From: Capsicum annuum
Taxonomy: Eukaryota; Streptophyta; Magnoliopsida; Solanales; Solanaceae
Direction of reading: 5' to 3'
Assembly (NCBI RefSeq): GCF_002878395.1
Contig: NC_061119.1
Location: 46,888,281 to 46,952,280, forward strand
Length of the DNA stretch: 64,000 nt
The position numbers and the translations under genes are program-made. Below are positions 60,587 to 64,000 of this stretch, piece by piece. How positions within the stretch are numbered: position 1 is the first letter of the stretch; each line of letters starts with the position of its first letter. Under the pieces are notes generated by a model, which was given only the letters and a program-made list of their open reading frames with translations, searched no databases and had not been told where the DNA came from.

Positions 60587-61471
60587 TTCTTTTTGTGGAT
60601 CGAGTATTTGACAAGATATTATGCTTTGAGTAGATTTGTTATGTTGATGGTTGTGATTGGGTATTTTAGTCAAGTTGATTATAAGGAACGTCCTAAATTA
60701 TGTATAACTCATTTTTCCTATACATATTATTTCATATATAATGTATATTATGATGTCTTTCTTGTAATGTTGTTGATACTATTAGTGGTCTTGTTTGTTG
60801 TAATTTTGATAGGTAATGATAGAGTAAAATTTGTAGATCTATCATTTCTAGGATAGAGACATGGTTACATAAGTTGAAAGAGTATTGTAAGATAGACCAA
60901 ATTATCCAAGAATAATGATACACAAAAGTGATAAATATTAGGTGGTTCACAGAGAGACAAAGTGTAAGCAGTAATACTTGTATGAATATGCTTTAGTAAT
61001 CGAAACTAAGGTTAAGTCATGTTTTTCCCTATTTGTTATCATTATTTTTTATTTCTAATCCTGGTCGACCGATGATACCTATCAGTATGTGTGATTTGTA
61101 ATGATACTGCACTTCCTATTTTCCCTTTTGGGATATGACCATGCTGCAGGTCAATTTATGTTTCTAAAGCAGTAACGTCAATCATTTTCCAACAGCTCTT
61201 GTCCTCTTGATCTTGCATGGATGTTGGGTCATAGATGTAACTACTCCTTGTCTAGTATTCTTCTACTGATTTATCCTAGATTCAAGAGAGTCTCCTGTAG
61301 TTATTTTTCATATTTATTTTATGTATCTGATGTATTAAAAATAAGTTATGAAATAAATTGATTTAATAATCATTTTTGAACTATTGAGTTATTATTAACG
61401 TGATTGACAATATTGATTAAGTGAAGGTGTAGGTAGGTGTCTGGTACAATTAAGTGGGTTGGATTATGACA
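60587..61471 (+). mobile_element. Gypsy-type LTR inserted in copia integrase, right part
   Basis: This continues 42418-44750. It contains LTR-type U5 text (ctcttgtcctcttgatc, ggatgttgggtcatagatg, gagagtctcctgtag) and ends GGATTATGACA at 61471, followed by taatt (61472-61476) against tagtt on the left. The copia integrase frame resumes at once. No coding. Confidence 0.75.
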
Positions 61472-61476
61472 TAATT

Positions 61477-63640
61477 GGATAAATCGATTTAGATGATAAG
61501 AAATGATAAGGATTGAGAGTATGAATCTCCTTTTGCAGAGACATGTTAGGAAAATGAAATTGTCCATCAAGCTATTTCCCCTTGTTAACCTCAATCAAAT
61601 AGGATTGCAAAAAAAAATCGAACGTTGAAGAAAATGATGAATACCTTACTTATAAGTTTACGTTTATCGTAAAATTTTGGGGAAAAACTATCCTTACAAC
61701 AAATCAAATACTCAGCAGAGTACCTCATAGCAAGACACAATCAATTTCATATGAGAAATAGAAAGGAAGGAAACCCAACTTGTAGTATTTCAAATCGTAG
61801 GGATGTCTATCCAAGGACCAAGTTCCTATACCCAAAAGGGTCAAAATAGGACAAAAGATTGTGAATTATATTATCATTGGATATGATACAAATCGTAAAG
61901 AATTTATCCGTATAAAATTAGGCATCAGACATCTAGTGAAGAATATAAATAACCTAGCGAAGAACCAAAGGAGAATGTAATTAATGAAGAGAATTCAAGG
62001 TATAGTAAACATCAAAGAACATCTAAATTCTTTAAATCTGACTTTGTAATATTTCTTCTTGAAAATGAGCAGCAAACGTTTAAAGAAGTCATGTCTTCTT
62101 CAGACTCATCCTTTTGAAAAGAGGTTGTTAATAGTGAGATTGATTCAATGTTAGACAACAATACTTGAAAATTGATTGATCTTCCTCCTGGAAATAAACT
62201 TTTATGTTCTAAATAGGTCTTTAAAAGGAAAATAAAATGTGATGAAACTATTGACAAATACAAGGCAAAACTTGTCATTAAAGACTTTGGATAAAAAGAT
62301 GACCTTGATTATTTCAACACATATTTGCCAGTAACTAGGGTTACATCTATTTAGATGTTGGTTGCATTGGTTACGGTATATGGTCTTGAAATCCATCAAC
62401 TGAATGTGAACAAAACTTTCTTAAATGGAGAATTAGATTAAAAAAAAACTACATGGAACAATCCGAGGGTTTTATGATTTTTGATAAAGAAATAAAAGTG
62501 TACAAACTTATTAAGTCAACATATGAACTAAAATAAGCACCCAAGCAGTGACATGCAAAATTTGACCAAATCATGTTGAAAAATATATTTAAGATTAGTA
62601 AGTGTGACAAATGTATTTATATTAAAGACATCCAAAACACAAGTCATTGTTTGTTTGAATGTTGATGACATATTGATCATTAATAGAGACATTTCTGACA
62701 TAAATGATACTAAGCAAACACTAGAAAGGAAATTTGATATGAAAGACCTTGAAGTTGTTGATGTGATCGTAGGGTAAGAATTTATAGAGCTCAACAAAGC
62801 TTAGCATTATAACAGTCTCATTACATTGAAAAAGTACTCGGCAAGTTTAAGTATTTAATTTCAATATTTCCAAGACACCATGAGATGTGAGCTTTACACT
62901 TGCAAAAGAATTAAGGTGAAAGTGACTCACAACTGGACAATGCAAGAGTGCTAGAAAGTTTGATATGTATCATGAATTGTATGCGATCAGATATAGAATT
63001 TGCCATTAATAAATTGAGTCGGTACAATCTCAATCAAACTCATTGAATGACAATGAAAAGAGTTTAGGGTTATCTAAAATATCTCAAAACTATACTTTGT
63101 ATTATAACACATATCTAGTTATAAATGAAGAATATAGTGACGCAAACTCAGATCAGTTGATCAAATGAAGTAAAATCTATAAGTCGATATGTATTTACTC
63201 TTGGTGGTAGAGCATACCCTTGAAAATCATTCAAATAGATATATATTGCTCGCTCTAGAATGAAATCTGAATTTATCAATTAAGATAAAGCTAACAAAGA
63301 AGTTGAATAGCTCCAAAATTTCTTGAAAGATATTTTTTATCCAAAAAATTTGACACCAGTATGCATACACTGTGATAGTTAAGTTGCAATAAATAAAATC
63401 AAAACATGATGTATAACGATAAATCTCGTTACATAAGATGAAGACATGGTACTGTTAGAGAACTACTCTCTAGGAAAATTATCATGATTGACAATGTGAA
63501 GTCAAAGGATAATGTGTTGGATTCATTTACAAAAGGCCTACATAGAGAGAGAGAGAGAGAGAGTTTAGAGATTATCCAAGGGAATGTGTTTGCAGGCTAT
63601 ACAAGTCATCATGGTGATAACTCTACCTAGCATATTGAAG
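61477..63640 (+). pseudogene. Copia integrase-RT-RNase H, second part, decayed
   Basis: After the LTR insertion the frames give integrase remnants (KKMMNTLLISLRLS, then PHSKTQ-like text near 61720) and then RT. The RT has the DLPPGNK, VFKRKIK and KYKAKLV blocks (62170-62270), LEIHQLNVNKTFLNGELD (about 62385-62438) and the polymerase motif NVDDILIINRD with VDD at 62661-62669. RNase H follows (about 63110-63400), then a tail NVKSKDNVLDSFTKGLHRER (63497-63556) running into a (GA)n tract at 63544-63563. Many stops replace Trp, Gln or Arg codons and there are frameshifts. It is the same element as 40676-42417, in the same orientation. Confidence 0.9.
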
Positions 63641-64000
63641 ATCCTAAGAGCCAAGTTTAGGGGGATCAAACATTTTTGACTGATAGTTCAATATTACTAA
63701 TTATCTTAATCCATTATCATGATAAAGATAATATTCAGGAAACAAGAATAAGGCTTATGGTTTAACGATTTTTAAAAGTTTTTAAGTTTGGCGGGTATAA
63801 CCAAATAGTTTCTCTATAGAACTAAATATTTAGGAATCACCTATGTGAGGGTGAAGTGGAAGCCACTTCAAGAAGAATGATAGTAAAGTCACTCTAATCT
63901 CTCATGAAATCAAATAGAGTTCATTGTTATCTAGGTGTACAAAAATATTTTGCAATTCAAGGATATCGTATGTATTCAATACAAGTTTAATATGAAAAGT
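63641..64000 (+). mobile_element. Copia 3' untranslated region, running off the window
   Basis: After the pol tail comes a purine-rich aagtttagggggatcaaa (63652-63670), then anonymous text with aagtttggcgggtataacc. No copy of the 5' LTR start (TGTTGGGTTC) appears before 64000. The 3' LTR and the outer target duplication are therefore beyond the window. Confidence 0.6.

Noticed and set aside
63670..64000. Start of the copia 3' LTR at about 63676 (tgactgatag)
   Set aside because: It does not resemble the 5' LTR start TGTTGGGTTC at 35667. More likely a 3' untranslated region, with the LTR beyond the window.
1..64000. CRISPR array, tRNA or rRNA genes
   Set aside because: None of the tandem arrays has unique spacers of even length, and no cloverleaf or rRNA signature was noticed by eye. 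A tRNAscan run would settle tRNAs.

Overview
This is plant nuclear DNA, AT-rich and almost wholly made of transposable elements. Shared repeats point to Solanaceae: a LINE/SINE 3' end with a TTG tail, chromovirus LTRs with CG-rich U3 blocks, a long copia element and Stowaway/hAT/Mutator MITEs. Pepper, potato, tomato or tobacco cannot be told apart by eye. I see no intact host gene, no tRNA, rRNA or CRISPR array. Every recognisable coding stretch is a transposon gene or gene relic, most with nonsense codons or frameshifts.

Layout. (1) 1-600: LTR-like scrap and a Stowaway MITE with TA duplication. (2) About 1.4-9.5 kb: a Mutator-like (MULE) neighbourhood holding a decayed DDE transposase, a small unknown ORF, a 60-bp tandem repeat, a 930-bp near-perfect foldback, a GRF zinc-finger gene one nonsense codon from open, and, on the other strand, a DUF1985 + Glu/Lys-rich relic of the Ulp1-associated kind. 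(3) 10-18 kb: (TA)n tract, L1 LINE 3' fragment, an RTE-type LINE with 15-bp target duplication interrupted by a hAT MITE with 8-bp duplication, a second DUF1985 fragment, and a 1.2-kb Mutator MITE with 9-bp duplication. (4) 18.2-22.3 kb: an LTR retrotransposon on the minus strand, complete at its ends (TSD, two 740-bp LTRs, PBS, PPT) but lacking pol, with one gag-like ORF. (5) 22.3-27.4 kb: a minus-strand gypsy LTR split by a plus-strand solo LTR. (6) 28.2-29.6 kb: a foldback element with doubled terminal repeats, then AT-rich repeats, a possible third DUF1985 fragment, a 21-bp minisatellite, and a 619-bp hAT MITE. (7) 35.7 kb to the window end: one copia element that has been a target again and again. 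Its 5' LTR carries a 3.8-kb solo LTR (TSD ATGTC). Its integrase is split by a second LTR (42418-61471). That LTR is split by a minus-strand chromovirus (44751-60586). The chromovirus 3' LTR is split by an 8.7-kb CACTA element (46003-54731, TSD AGG).

The insertion order can be read from target duplications, so the window works as a fossil record of transposition. The most unusual parts are the MULE neighbourhood with foldback and accessory genes, and the CACTA element with three separate tandem arrays and a GC-richer exon-like segment. I found no convincing new functional system. The hairpin loci (5706-6635, 28229-29631) are the best candidates for an activity, as sources of small RNA.
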